Assembly: GCA_934256595.1 (NCBI GenBank)
Contig: CAKQOW010000085.1
Coordinates: 1-5,459 of the forward strand
DNA from: an uncultured Clostridia bacterium
GTDB lineage: Bacteria > Bacillota > Clostridia > Peptostreptococcales > Anaerovoracaceae
Reading direction: 5' to 3'
DNA: 5,459 bases
Shown here one piece after another: positions 1 to 5,423 of the stretch. Both the position numbers and the translations under genes were made by a program. Under the pieces are notes generated by a model. That model saw nothing but the letters and a program-made list of their open reading frames with translations, searched no databases and had not been told where the DNA came from. Every line of letters begins with the position of its first letter. Within the stretch, counting starts at the first letter, position 1.

Positions 1-47
1 CGATAAATATCCAAAGCTTCATATATCATTTAAGGCGGAAGAAACCC

Positions 48-77
48 TTGATAGAAACAAATATATTGTGATAAAAT
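48..77 (+). promoter_or_regulatory. Sigma-A-type promoter of the ACT/UPF0210 operon
   Basis: A TTGATA at 48-53 (5 of 6 to TTGACA) is followed after 18 nt by TAAAAT at 72-77 (5 of 6 to TATAAT). A TG at 69-70 sits one base before the -10, giving an extended -10 element. Transcription would start near 84, leaving a leader of about 20 nt that contains the ribosome binding site AAGGAGA at 94-100. The leader is too short for a riboswitch or attenuator. This is a consensus match only. Confidence 0.6.
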
Positions 78-106
78 ATTAAGATAAATTCATAAGGAGA
101 AAACAA

Positions 107-370
107 ATGAAAGCAGTTGTAACAGTAATAGGAAAAGACATGGTAGGTATACTTGCCAAGGTTGCAGGAACCTGCGCAAAAGCAAACGCAAACGTACTTG
201 AGGTTACCCAGTCGGTTCTTCACGAGTATTTTGCAATGGTAATGCTGATCGACATAACAGATATGTCCTGTGAGATAGATGCACTCAAAAAGAACATTAT
301 GGAAGAGGTTCCCGATATGCAGATACATGTAATGCACGAGGATATCTTCAATTCAATGCACAGAATTTAG
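107..370 (+). CDS. Free-standing ACT domain protein (UPF0237 family)
   Basis: This 87-residue protein is essentially one ACT domain, a small ligand-binding fold that usually senses amino acids. The opening strand and loop carry the typical GKDMVGI motif (residues 9-15), followed by a helix and the ANANVLEVTQS segment (about 26-36) that forms the second strand. The length matches the family of stand-alone ACT proteins related to the glycine-cleavage regulator GcvR, for which no catalytic activity is known. The ATG at 107 has AAGGAGA six bases upstream. It is the first gene of an operon with the UPF0210 gene, which starts 10 nt after its stop, so a shared role is likely: the ACT protein may sense a ligand for, or regulate, its partner. 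No DNA-binding segment is visible. The family assignment is secure, but the ligand and function are unknown. Confidence 0.92.
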   Translation: MKAVVTVIGKDMVGILAKVAGTCAKANANVLEVTQSVLHEYFAMVMLIDITDMSCEIDALKKNIMEEVPDMQIHVMHEDIFNSMHRI

Positions 371-380
371 GGGGTCCGCT

Positions 381-1739
381 ATGCTTAATATGACAGACAT
401 TATGGAAACCATAACTATGATACAGGAGGAGAACCTCGATATAAGGACTATAACTATGGGTATCTCTCTTCTGGACTGCTGCGATTCCGATATAGATAAA
501 TCCTGCGAAAATGTCTATAACAAAATATACAGACTTGCAAAGGATCTTGTCAGCACAGGCGAAGCCATTGAGAAGAAATACGATATTCCTATTGTAAACA
601 AGAGAATATCAGTAACTCCCATAGCGATGCTTGTTGCAGCTTCTGGCGGAGATCCCGTTAAATATGCAAAAACACTTGACCGCGTTGCCAAAGACATAGG
701 CGTAAACTTCATCGGAGGATATTCGGCGCTGGTTCAGAAAGGATTTTCCGCAGGTGACAGAGAGCTTATAGAATCAATACCAAGAGCTCTTGCCGAAACG
801 GACTTCGTATGCTCCTCAGTCAATGTGGGCTCAACCAAAACCGGTATCAATATGGACGCCGTAAAAATGATGGGAGATGCAGTCAGAAAATCAGCAGAGC
901 TTACAAAGGACAATCAGTGCATAGGCGCTGCCAAGCTGGTTGTATTCTGCAATGCTCCTGAGGACAATCCGTTTATGGCGGGAGCCTTTCACGGCGTGGG
1001 AGAGCCCGACTGCGTTCTCAATGTAGGCGTTTCAGGTCCTGGAGTTGTAAGAGCAGCACTTGCCAAAATGCCAAAAGACGCGCCTTTAAACGAGGTTGCG
1101 GACAAAATCAAAAAAACAGCATTTAAAATCACACGAATGGGTCAGCTTGTAGGCGCCGAAGCATCCAGGGCTCTCGGCGTGCCTTTTGGAATTATAGATC
1201 TGTCGCTTGCACCGACACCTGCTATAGGAGATTCTGTTGCATATATACTCGAAGAAATCGGTCTTGAGCAGTGCGGAGCCTGCGGTACTACTGCAGCCCT
1301 TGCAATGCTAAATGATGCAGTCAAAAAAGGCGGCGTTATGGCTTCCTCAAATGTAGGCGGACTTTCAGGAGCGTTCATACCTGTAACAGAGGACGCTGGT
1401 ATGATAGCCGCAGCAAGAGACAAAGCACTTACAATCGAAAAGCTTGAAGCTATGACAGCGGTATGCTCTGTAGGTCTTGATATGATAGTAATACCGGGAG
1501 ACACACCGTCTGAAACAATATCCGCAATTATAGCCGATGAGGCTGCAATAGGCATGGTAAACTCAAAGACCACCGCTGTCAGAGTAATACCTGCAATCGG
1601 TCTTGGCGAGGGCGATGAGCTTGATTTCGGTGGACTTCTCGGCAGAGGCCCCGTTATGAATGTCAATAAAAAATCGCCTGCTGTTATGATTAACAGAGGC
1701 GGCCGTATCCCTGCTCCTATGCAGGCGCTCAAAAATTAA
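381..1739 (+). CDS. UPF0210/DUF711 family protein (PFL/RNR-like fold)
   Basis: This 452-residue protein has the usual family length and hallmark stretches: LDIRTITMGISLLDC (19-33), VNKRISVTP (72-80), PRALAETDFVCSSVN (134-148), DNPFMAGAFHGVGE (195-208), the GVSGPGVV loop (216-223), DLSLAPTPAIGDSV (273-286) and GGLSGAFIPVTEDAGM (326-341). Family structures are classed near pyruvate formate-lyase and ribonucleotide reductase barrels, hence the frequent label 'PFL family protein'. I see no C-terminal glycyl-radical motif (RVxGY type), and the end reads GGRIPAPMQ, so a glycyl-radical reaction is not supported. The ATG at 381 follows AGGGGG at 369-374 by six bases. That site overlaps the TAG stop of the ACT gene, which suggests translational coupling. 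An in-frame ATG at 390 is a less likely start. The protein is probably cytoplasmic, with no signal or membrane segment. Its biochemical role is unknown. Confidence 0.93.
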   Translation: MLNMTDIMETITMIQEENLDIRTITMGISLLDCCDSDIDKSCENVYNKIYRLAKDLVSTGEAIEKKYDIPIVNKRISVTPIAMLVAASGGDPVKYAKTLDRVAKDIGVNFIGGYSALVQKGFSAGDRELIESIPRALAETDFVCSSVNVGSTKTGINMDAVKMMGDAVRKSAELTKDNQCIGAAKLVVFCNAPEDNPFMAGAFHGVGEPDCVLNVGVSGPGVVRAALAKMPKDAPLNEVADKIKKTAFKITRMGQLVGAEASRALGVPFGIIDLSLAPTPAIGDSVAYILEEIGLEQCGACGTTAALAMLNDAVKKGGVMASSNVGGLSGAFIPVTEDAGMIAAARDKALTIEKLEAMTAVCSVGLDMIVIPGDTPSETISAIIADEAAIGMVNSKTTAVRVIPAIGLGEGDELDFGGLLGRGPVMNVNKKSPAVMINRGGRIPAPMQALKN

Positions 1740-1749
1740 AACAGCTTTC

Positions 1750-1783
1750 AAAGGGGAATACATTTGTCTGTACTTCCCCTTTT
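1750..1783 (+). terminator. Convergent intergenic hairpin, probable terminator
   Basis: AAAGGGGAA (1750-1758) pairs with TTCCCCTTT (1774-1782). The inner bases TAC/GTA (1759-1761 with 1770-1772) can extend the stem around a bulged C, leaving an eight-base loop. A short T run (1780-1783) follows on the + strand, just after the UPF0210 stop. Read from the - strand, the same hairpin lies about 9 nt past the GNAT stop, so it may serve both convergent units. The T tract is short on both sides, so its strength is uncertain. Confidence 0.65.
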
Positions 1784-1791
1784 ATATACCG

Positions 1792-2337
1792 TTATTTATT
1801 CAGTTTCAGCCAGTCTTCCTTAGTTATATATGAGAAATGCACCATCCTTATATCTCCCATCAGTTCGCATGGTATGTCCTTTTCGGTATGATGATATGTA
1901 AAGCCGCATTTTCTCTGACAGCGCTCTGATTTTTCGTTGCCGTCATAATATCCGCACCACAGCGCGGTGCAGTTCAAATCCTCAAATGCGTGCTTTTGGA
2001 GCCGCCCTACCGCCTCGGGTATATATCCTTTTCCCCAGAACGGCGCACCTATCCAGTACCCTATTTCCATTTCATCTGACCCGGCGCTCACATTTGATAT
2101 TTCAGGCACTATAAGGCCAACGCTTCCTATTGCGCGATTGTCCTCTTTAAGACATACTGCATAAGTTTCAGGCGCTGACAGAACCCTCCTTATAATCTCA
2201 AGACTGTCGGAAACGCTGATATGTGCCGGCCAGCCTGCAACAGGGCCTACAGCCGGGTCCCTTGCATATTCGTACAGACTCTCCGCATCAGATTCCTCCC
2301 ACGGTCTTAATATTAATCTTTCCGTTCTGAATTCCAT
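1792..2337 (-). CDS. GNAT N-acetyltransferase, RimJ/RimL type
   Basis: This 181-residue protein is of the Acetyltransf_3 (RimJ/RimL-like) group, which transfers acetyl from acetyl-CoA to an amine: a protein N-terminus, an aminoglycoside-like molecule or another small substrate. The N-terminal TERLILRPW (5-13) is the standard family opening. EIGYWIGAPFWGKGYIPEA (91-109) covers strand beta-4 and the pyrophosphate-binding loop (W101-G-K-G-Y105). N134 and the KCGF at 143-146 match the usual N-xxS-xxxxxKxGF region near the end of the fold. The ATG is preceded by a strong GGGGAGG (complement of 2343-2349) at five bases. It is the second gene after DUF554, with a 19-nt gap, so they are probably co-transcribed. 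The substrate cannot be read from the sequence. No signal peptide is visible, so it is cytoplasmic. Confidence 0.9.
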   Translation of the reverse strand: MEFRTERLILRPWEESDAESLYEYARDPAVGPVAGWPAHISVSDSLEIIRRVLSAPETYAVCLKEDNRAIGSVGLIVPEISNVSAGSDEMEIGYWIGAPFWGKGYIPEAVGRLQKHAFEDLNCTALWCGYYDGNEKSERCQRKCGFTYHHTEKDIPCELMGDIRMVHFSYITKEDWLKLNK

Positions 2338-2356
2338 ATTGTCCTCCCCTTATGTG

Positions 2357-3058
2357 TTACAGCAGTGAGCTTACCCAGTTATACAGCGGCAGCAGCGCTA
2401 TCGGCATAAATATAGCCGGAATATAGTTCATAACTTTCAGCTTTGTAATTCCCAGAAGATTGAGTCCCAGCGCAAATATGAGAAGGCCTCCTGCGCTTGT
2501 CATTTCGGCTATTATCGCATCTGACAGCAATGGTGACAAAACCCCCGCGCACACGACTATAAGGCCCTGAAAAACGAAAACAAAGCCTGCTGAAAACATT
2601 ACGCCTATTCCAAGGCTTGCCGCAAAAACAATCGACGAGATAAAGTCGAGAGTCGATTTTGTAAACAGCATTTCGTTGTCGCCTGTAAGCCCCGCCTGAA
2701 GCGAGCCTACAACTGTAAGCGCTCCCACGCAAAACAGCAGACTTGAGGTTACAAACCCCTCTGCAACAGATACTTTTTCGCTTTCCTTTGAAAATCTTTT
2801 TTCCAGTTTGTCTGCAAAGCTGTTTAATCTCCTGTCCAGATCAAGCGCCGCACCTATAATTGCTCCAATAACAATCGAAACAATCAGCACAAGAGTCTGC
2901 GAACCCTCAAAGGCGCTGCTCATTCCTATATAGATAGTGCACAGGCCTATTCCTTTCATTATCAGGTCTGTCCATTTCTCCGGTATTCCTTTTTTGAGCA
3001 GCAGTCCTAGACCTGACCCTATAAGCACTGCTACTGTATTTACAATTACACCTATCAT
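2357..3058 (-). CDS. DUF554 family integral membrane protein
   Basis: This 233-residue, strongly hydrophobic protein matches the DUF554 (YqgA/YdfK-like) family, whose members are predicted membrane proteins of unknown function, sometimes guessed to be transporters. Family features are the start MIGVIVNTVAVLIGSGLG, the KKGIPE at 22-27, and the central FVTSSLLFCVGALTVVGSLQ (102-121) followed by GLTGD and KSTLDFISS (134-142). Likely membrane segments lie at about 1-21, 33-50, 56-73, 102-122, 138-175 (two), 188-205 and 211-229, with a charged stretch at 75-97 facing water. The frame stays open for ten more codons to an ATG at 3088. I chose 3058 because family members begin MIG-IVNT and an AGGAGA (3071-3076) lies upstream of it, although at a rather long 12 nt; the 3088 start has no clear site. 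It leads the unit with the GNAT gene. Confidence 0.88.
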   Translation of the reverse strand: MIGVIVNTVAVLIGSGLGLLLKKGIPEKWTDLIMKGIGLCTIYIGMSSAFEGSQTLVLIVSIVIGAIIGAALDLDRRLNSFADKLEKRFSKESEKVSVAEGFVTSSLLFCVGALTVVGSLQAGLTGDNEMLFTKSTLDFISSIVFAASLGIGVMFSAGFVFVFQGLIVVCAGVLSPLLSDAIIAEMTSAGGLLIFALGLNLLGITKLKVMNYIPAIFMPIALLPLYNWVSSLL

Positions 3059-3070
3059 ATATATTATCTT

Positions 3071-3076
3071 TCTCCT
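3071..3076 (-). promoter_or_regulatory. Ribosome binding site deciding the DUF554 start
   Basis: On the - strand AGGAGA lies 12 nt before the ATG at 3058. It falls inside the ten-codon N-terminal extension that would result from starting at 3088, so its presence argues that translation starts at 3058. The spacing is longer than usual, which leaves some doubt. Confidence 0.55.
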
Positions 3077-3151
3077 GTAAAACAGCATATATAGTATTGC
3101 CGTCTGTATAAGTTCACATAGCTTTTCCTAAAAATGCTGTAATTCCAATCT

Positions 3152-3166
3152 GCATGTTAAACATGC
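3152..3166. repeat. 15-bp inverted repeat, operator-like
   Basis: GCATGTT (3152-3158) and AACATGC (3160-3166) form a perfect inverted repeat around one central base. It lies just downstream of the possible -10 of the DUF554 promoter on the - strand, which is where a repressor could block transcription start. I do not recognise the regulator. The repeat is seen directly, and the operator role is inference. Confidence 0.4.
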
Positions 3167-3171
3167 TAAAC

Positions 3172-3201
3172 TATATATTGTATAAGCAACTTCTCTCTCA
3201 A
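3172..3201 (-). promoter_or_regulatory. Possible promoter of the DUF554-GNAT unit
   Basis: Read on the - strand, TTGAGA (complement of 3196-3201, 5 of 6 to TTGACA) is followed after 18 nt by TATATA (complement of 3172-3177, 4 of 6 to TATAAT). The start point would fall near 3165, inside the inverted repeat at 3152-3166, giving a leader of about 105 nt. In DNA this AT-rich chance matches are common, so support is weak. Confidence 0.35.
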
Positions 3202-3234
3202 AAATCACAAACAAGTATATTACATATATTGTTT

Positions 3235-3491
3235 TTATGCATAATATAAATGTTTTTTGTCAAATTCGCCGGTATGTTTTCCACAATTCAAAAATCCCTT
3301 GTTTTCAACAGTTGATGTACTTTCCCACAGTTTTCCCGAAATTGTATACAATTTTATCCAATACTGTCTGTGCATATCACAATTGTACGCATACGTTTAA
3401 ATTTCAATCTTTTCTTCCTTTAAAACATGTGTCAAGTATAAGTTTTCCACAGATTTTTGTGAAATTGTTTTATTCATAAGAAATATTCACA
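3235..3491. other. Cluster of DnaA-box-like nonamers
   Basis: Against the DnaA consensus TTATNCACA, sites with one mismatch are TTATGCATA (3235-3243, also readable on the other strand because TTATGCATAA is palindromic), TTTTCCACA (3277-3285 and 3443-3451), the reverse site TGTGCATAT (3369-3377), TTATTCATA (3470-3478) and ATATTCACA (3483-3491). Weaker relatives with two mismatches are at 3302-3310, 3321-3329 and 3354-3362. Most point the same way. An easily melted AT-rich segment lies to the left. This would fit a DnaA-binding region or origin, but no dnaA, dnaN or rpmH gene is in view and AT-rich DNA inflates such matches. Confidence 0.4.
3339..3354. repeat. Perfect 16-bp palindrome, GntR-operator-like
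   Basis: AAATTGTATACAATTT reads the same on both strands with no spacer. Its core TTGTATACAA equals the core of the Bacillus subtilis GntR operator, and GT-AC half-sites are typical for that regulator family. No GntR-type gene is in the window, and the site is about 280 nt from the DUF554 start and not upstream of Ogt. The palindrome is certain; the regulatory meaning is inference. Confidence 0.5.
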
Positions 3492-3508
3492 GTTTCAACA
3501 AAAGTATA

Positions 3509-3540
3509 AATTGCAAGCTTTTTCGACATATTTTGCAATT
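3509..3540 (-). terminator. Weak hairpin downstream of ogt
   Basis: AATTGCAA (3509-3516) and TTGCAATT (3533-3540) form an eight-base stem around a 16-base loop, 12 nt past the Ogt stop on the - strand. The stem is AT-rich, the loop large and there is no proper T run after it. It could be an inefficient terminator, an RNA end-stabilising hairpin or chance. Confidence 0.25.
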
Positions 3541-3552
3541 CAGCATGCATAA

Positions 3553-4035
3553 TTATTCACGCACTGTATCAAGACTGCCTTCCAGCTCCAGAAGCTTTCT
3601 TTTCATATCAATTCCGTCACCATATCCGCCTATAGACCTATCAGCGGCAATTACTCTATGGCAAGGAATAACGATAACTATAGGATTTTTGTTATTTGCT
3701 CCTCCGACTGCACGAAATCCTTTGGGGCAGCCTGCCGCTTCGGCTATATCTCTGTAGCTTCTAAGCTGTCCATATGGAATATCACATAGAGCTTTCCATA
3801 CTCTTTTCTGAAATTCGGTTCCGTCAGGGGCAATAGGAAGGTCAAATGACTTTCTTTCACCTGCAAAGTATTCGGCAAGCTGTTTCTTTGCTATACGCCC
3901 CAGTCTGCTTTCTGTCGCATTAAGGCAGCAGCCGCAGGCATTGTGTGCAAAGGTTATTTCTTTAATATTGACACCGTCATCTGCAATTTTAAGAACAGCG
4001 CCTACAGGCGATTTATAGAAGCATATATTGTTCAC
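3553..4035 (-). CDS. ogt: Methylated-DNA--[protein]-cysteine S-methyltransferase
   Basis: This 160-residue suicide repair protein moves the alkyl group from O6-alkylguanine (and O4-alkylthymine) in DNA to its own cysteine. The active-site PCHRV is at 124-128, with C125 as acceptor. Spacing to other functional residues agrees exactly with human MGMT: Y94 (human Y114), the arginine finger R108 in RAVGGANNKNP (human R128), the hinge N117 (N137) and E152 (E172). The N-terminal domain (about 1-65) is short and variable, and carries an odd CGCC at 35-38 region. There is no AraC-type or N-terminal Ada domain, so it is the stand-alone Ogt form and not the inducible Ada regulator. The start is GTG, supported by a TGGAGG nine bases upstream. 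It is transcribed alone, divergent from the tRNA gene 77 bp away. Confidence 0.95.
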   Translation of the reverse strand: MNNICFYKSPVGAVLKIADDGVNIKEITFAHNACGCCLNATESRLGRIAKKQLAEYFAGERKSFDLPIAPDGTEFQKRVWKALCDIPYGQLRSYRDIAEAAGCPKGFRAVGGANNKNPIVIVIPCHRVIAADRSIGGYGDGIDMKRKLLELEGSLDTVRE

Positions 4036-4044
4036 AAATAATTT

Positions 4045-4050
4045 CCTCCA
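4045..4050 (-). promoter_or_regulatory. Ribosome binding site fixing the GTG start of ogt
   Basis: On the - strand TGGAGG ends nine bases before the GTG at 4035-4033. No in-frame ATG occurs near it, so the GTG is the best start and gives a protein of normal family length. Confidence 0.75.
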
Positions 4051-4078
4051 AGATAACCGTAATTTAAACTATACATTT

Positions 4079-4098
4079 TGATATAATTATGTTATACT
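4079..4098 (+). promoter_or_regulatory. Two overlapping extended -10 elements before tRNA-Ser
   Basis: TGATATAAT at 4079-4087 is a perfect extended -10 (TG, one base, TATAAT). TGTTATACT at 4090-4098 is a second one (TATACT, 5 of 6), with a weak TATACA at 4070-4075 seventeen bases upstream as a possible -35. Starts would fall near 4094 and 4105, giving very short 5' leaders of about 19 or 8 nt before the tRNA. Either or both could drive the gene. Confidence 0.55.
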
Positions 4099-4112
4099 TT
4101 TTAGGTACGCAT

Positions 4113-4206
4113 GGAGATGTACCGAAGTGGTCATAACGGGGCTGACTCGAAATCAGTTAGTCGGTTTAATTCCGGCACGTGGGTTCGAATCCCACCATCT
4201 CCGCCA
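4113..4206 (+). tRNA. tRNA-Ser (anticodon CGA), CCA encoded
   Basis: The acceptor GGAGATG (4113-4119) pairs with CATCTCC (4196-4202), followed by discriminator G4203 and an encoded CCA (4204-4206). The D arm has a CCG/CGG stem. The anticodon stem is 4141-4145 with 4153-4157 (one G-T pair), and the loop CTCGAAA places CGA at 4148-4150, which reads the serine codon UCG. The long variable arm has a five-pair stem (4160-4164 with 4172-4176), the class II feature expected of serine tRNA. The T arm is GTGGG/CCCAC around TTCGAAT (4179-4195). All arms fold, so the gene looks functional. It stands alone with its own promoter and terminator. Confidence 0.97.
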
Positions 4207-4212
4207 CATACT

Positions 4213-4240
4213 CAGACAGCTTTACGGCTGTCTGTTTTTT
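4213..4240 (+). terminator. Rho-independent terminator of tRNA-Ser
   Basis: CAGACAGC (4213-4220) and GCTGTCTG (4227-4234) make a perfect eight-base stem with a six-base loop, followed directly by six T residues (4235-4240). It starts 6 nt after the encoded CCA. On the - strand the hairpin has no T run after it, so it would not be a standard terminator for the convergent apbE gene. Confidence 0.93.
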
Positions 4241-4291
4241 ATATATACATACTCTTCATCACAAATACATTTTTCTCTCTGTAAACTGATT

Positions 4292-5377
4292 TTAAGACCT
4301 CTCAAAAGGTATATTATCATCAGACATATATATATTACCGCTGCTGTCAACTATCACAGCTTCAACTCCGTCAATACTCTGTATAAGCTTTATGGCTCTT
4401 TCTTTTCCCAGAGCAAGGCAGGACGTGCTCAGTCCGTCACAGTCAACAGAATGGCCTTTATCTGCGATTATTGTTGCTGATACAATGTCGGTATCCACCG
4501 GATATCCTGTATCGGGATCAAGAATATGATGATAGCGCACACCTTCCGACTCAAAATATCTCTCATAGGTTCCTGATGTAACCACCGTTTTATCGCTGCA
4601 CTTCATAATCCCAAGGAGCTCTCCTGTTTTAGAGTCCGGATCTTTAATACCTATAGAAAAATCACTCTGCTTATCCCCGGTAAGCTTTGCAGCTTTACCG
4701 CCTATTGCCGAAATGTTCCCTCCAAGGTCTATTATTGCGCTTGTAACTCCGTTTTTCTCCAGATATGATGTAAGTTTATCAGCAATATATCCTTTGGCTA
4801 TACCGCCCAGATCAATCTCTATATCAGGATCTTTCAAAGTAACCGTATTCCCCTCTATTTCTATGTCTCTGTAGTTTACATGGGCTACAGCGGCTTTCAG
4901 CTTGCTTTTATCAGGTATTCTGCCCGCATCTGCATTATCCCTGTCTTCTTCGGAACGGAAATCCCATAAATCAGTTACTCTGCCTATAGTGATATCAAAA
5001 GCTCCATCGGATAATTCGCCGTATTCTATACCTTTCTTCAGAACTTCTATTGTATCTGCACTAACTTCTACAGAGTTTCCGTCGGAATTATTAATCTTTG
5101 CAATGTCGCTTGAGTCTATAGTCTTGCTAAGAGTATTCTCATATTCTGTACACAGCTTAAATGCATCTGTTATGAGCTGCAGAATTTGCTTCTCCTGCTC
5201 TTTCTTATCTCCGTAATCAAAATATTGATTTGTCTCATCTATACCGTAAACAGTAACAGAACAAACTGTATCAAGAAAAAATCCTGTCTTTGATATTCCC
5301 GAATTGCTGCTGCCGCAGCCTGCAAAAATAACAGCGGCAACAGTTATTAATAATATTAAAAGCTTTTTAATTTTCAT
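4292..5377 (-). CDS. apbE: FAD:protein FMN transferase, lipoprotein (ApbE)
   Basis: This 361-residue protein is of normal ApbE length. ApbE enzymes use FAD and Mg2+ to attach FMN through a phosphoester bond to a threonine or serine of extracytoplasmic redox proteins such as RnfG/RnfD or Nqr subunits. Residues 1-20 form a lysine-led hydrophobic signal with a lipobox-like FAGC ending at C21, so it should be lipid-anchored outside the membrane; the F at -3 is less usual. Family motifs are DGAFDITIGRVTDLWDF (124-140), IDLGGIAKGYIADK (188-201), DLGGNISAIGG (217-227), VVTSGTYERYF (265-275), HHILDPDTGYPV (283-294) and DCDGLSTSCLALG (312-324), which carries metal-binding residues. The ATG has only a weak AAAGAGA site upstream. 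No target protein with a flavinylation motif is encoded here, so its partner is elsewhere. Confidence 0.95.
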   Translation of the reverse strand: MKIKKLLILLITVAAVIFAGCGSSNSGISKTGFFLDTVCSVTVYGIDETNQYFDYGDKKEQEKQILQLITDAFKLCTEYENTLSKTIDSSDIAKINNSDGNSVEVSADTIEVLKKGIEYGELSDGAFDITIGRVTDLWDFRSEEDRDNADAGRIPDKSKLKAAVAHVNYRDIEIEGNTVTLKDPDIEIDLGGIAKGYIADKLTSYLEKNGVTSAIIDLGGNISAIGGKAAKLTGDKQSDFSIGIKDPDSKTGELLGIMKCSDKTVVTSGTYERYFESEGVRYHHILDPDTGYPVDTDIVSATIIADKGHSVDCDGLSTSCLALGKERAIKLIQSIDGVEAVIVDSSGNIYMSDDNIPFERS

Positions 5378-5398
5378 AGTATGTCTCTTTCTTTAGTA

Positions 5399-5423
5399 TT
5401 ACAGCAAAGCAGTATAGCTGTAA
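5399..5423. repeat. Inverted repeat upstream of apbE
   Basis: TTACAGC (5399-5405) and GCTGTAA (5417-5423) form a perfect seven-base inverted repeat separated by 11 bases, 22 nt before the apbE start. The centre, read on the - strand, contains TATACT (complement of 5411-5416), a possible -10, though I find no matching -35. A protein bound here could regulate apbE, or the repeat could fold in the mRNA leader. Its function is unproven. Confidence 0.35.

Larger units (their letters stand above)
3059..3552. other. AT-rich non-coding spacer with many short motifs
   Basis: No convincing gene lies between the DUF554 start and the Ogt stop. By hand count 3101-3540 is about 29% G+C (48 G, 78 C), clearly lower than the flanking genes, with C exceeding G on the + strand in nearly every 60-base block. 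An 80-codon open frame at 3237-3479 has no ribosome binding site and a low-complexity, unfamiliar translation. The stretch contains DnaA-box-like nonamers, a 16-bp palindrome, a 15-bp inverted repeat and a weak hairpin, each listed separately. Its AT-rich left part (about 3167-3260) would melt easily. Confidence 0.7.

Noticed and set aside
84..106. Riboswitch or T-box before the ACT gene
   Set aside because: The predicted leader is only about 20 nt and has no room for a structured element.
26..337. 103-codon open frame on the - strand overlapping the ACT gene
   Set aside because: It is antisense to a clear ACT-domain gene and its promoter, with a low-complexity His/Tyr/Phe/Cys-rich translation.
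1142..1732. 196-codon open frame on the - strand inside the UPF0210 gene
   Set aside because: It lies fully antisense to a clear family member, and its serine/proline/isoleucine-rich translation matches no family and has no ribosome binding site worth noting.
381..1739. Glycyl-radical enzyme (pyruvate formate-lyase) assignment for the UPF0210 protein
   Set aside because: No RVxGY-type glycyl-radical motif is present near the C-terminus and no activase gene is nearby. The likeness to PFL is one of fold only.
2379..2732. 117-codon open frame on the - strand inside the DUF554 gene
   Set aside because: It is in another frame of the same strand as an evident membrane protein gene and its arginine/tyrosine/cysteine-rich translation looks like a frame shadow.
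3237..3479. 80-codon open frame on the + strand in the AT-rich spacer
   Set aside because: No ribosome binding site precedes it, the translation is rich in His, Phe, Tyr and Cys as expected for AT-rich non-coding DNA, and it matches nothing I recognise.
3553..3561. Additional DnaA-box-like TTATTCACG
   Set aside because: It overlaps the stop codon and last codons of ogt, so it may reflect coding sequence and was left out of the cluster.
4127..4480. 117-codon open frame on the + strand over the tRNA and the apbE 3' end
   Set aside because: It runs through a well-folded tRNA-Ser gene and its terminator, so it cannot be a normal coding region.
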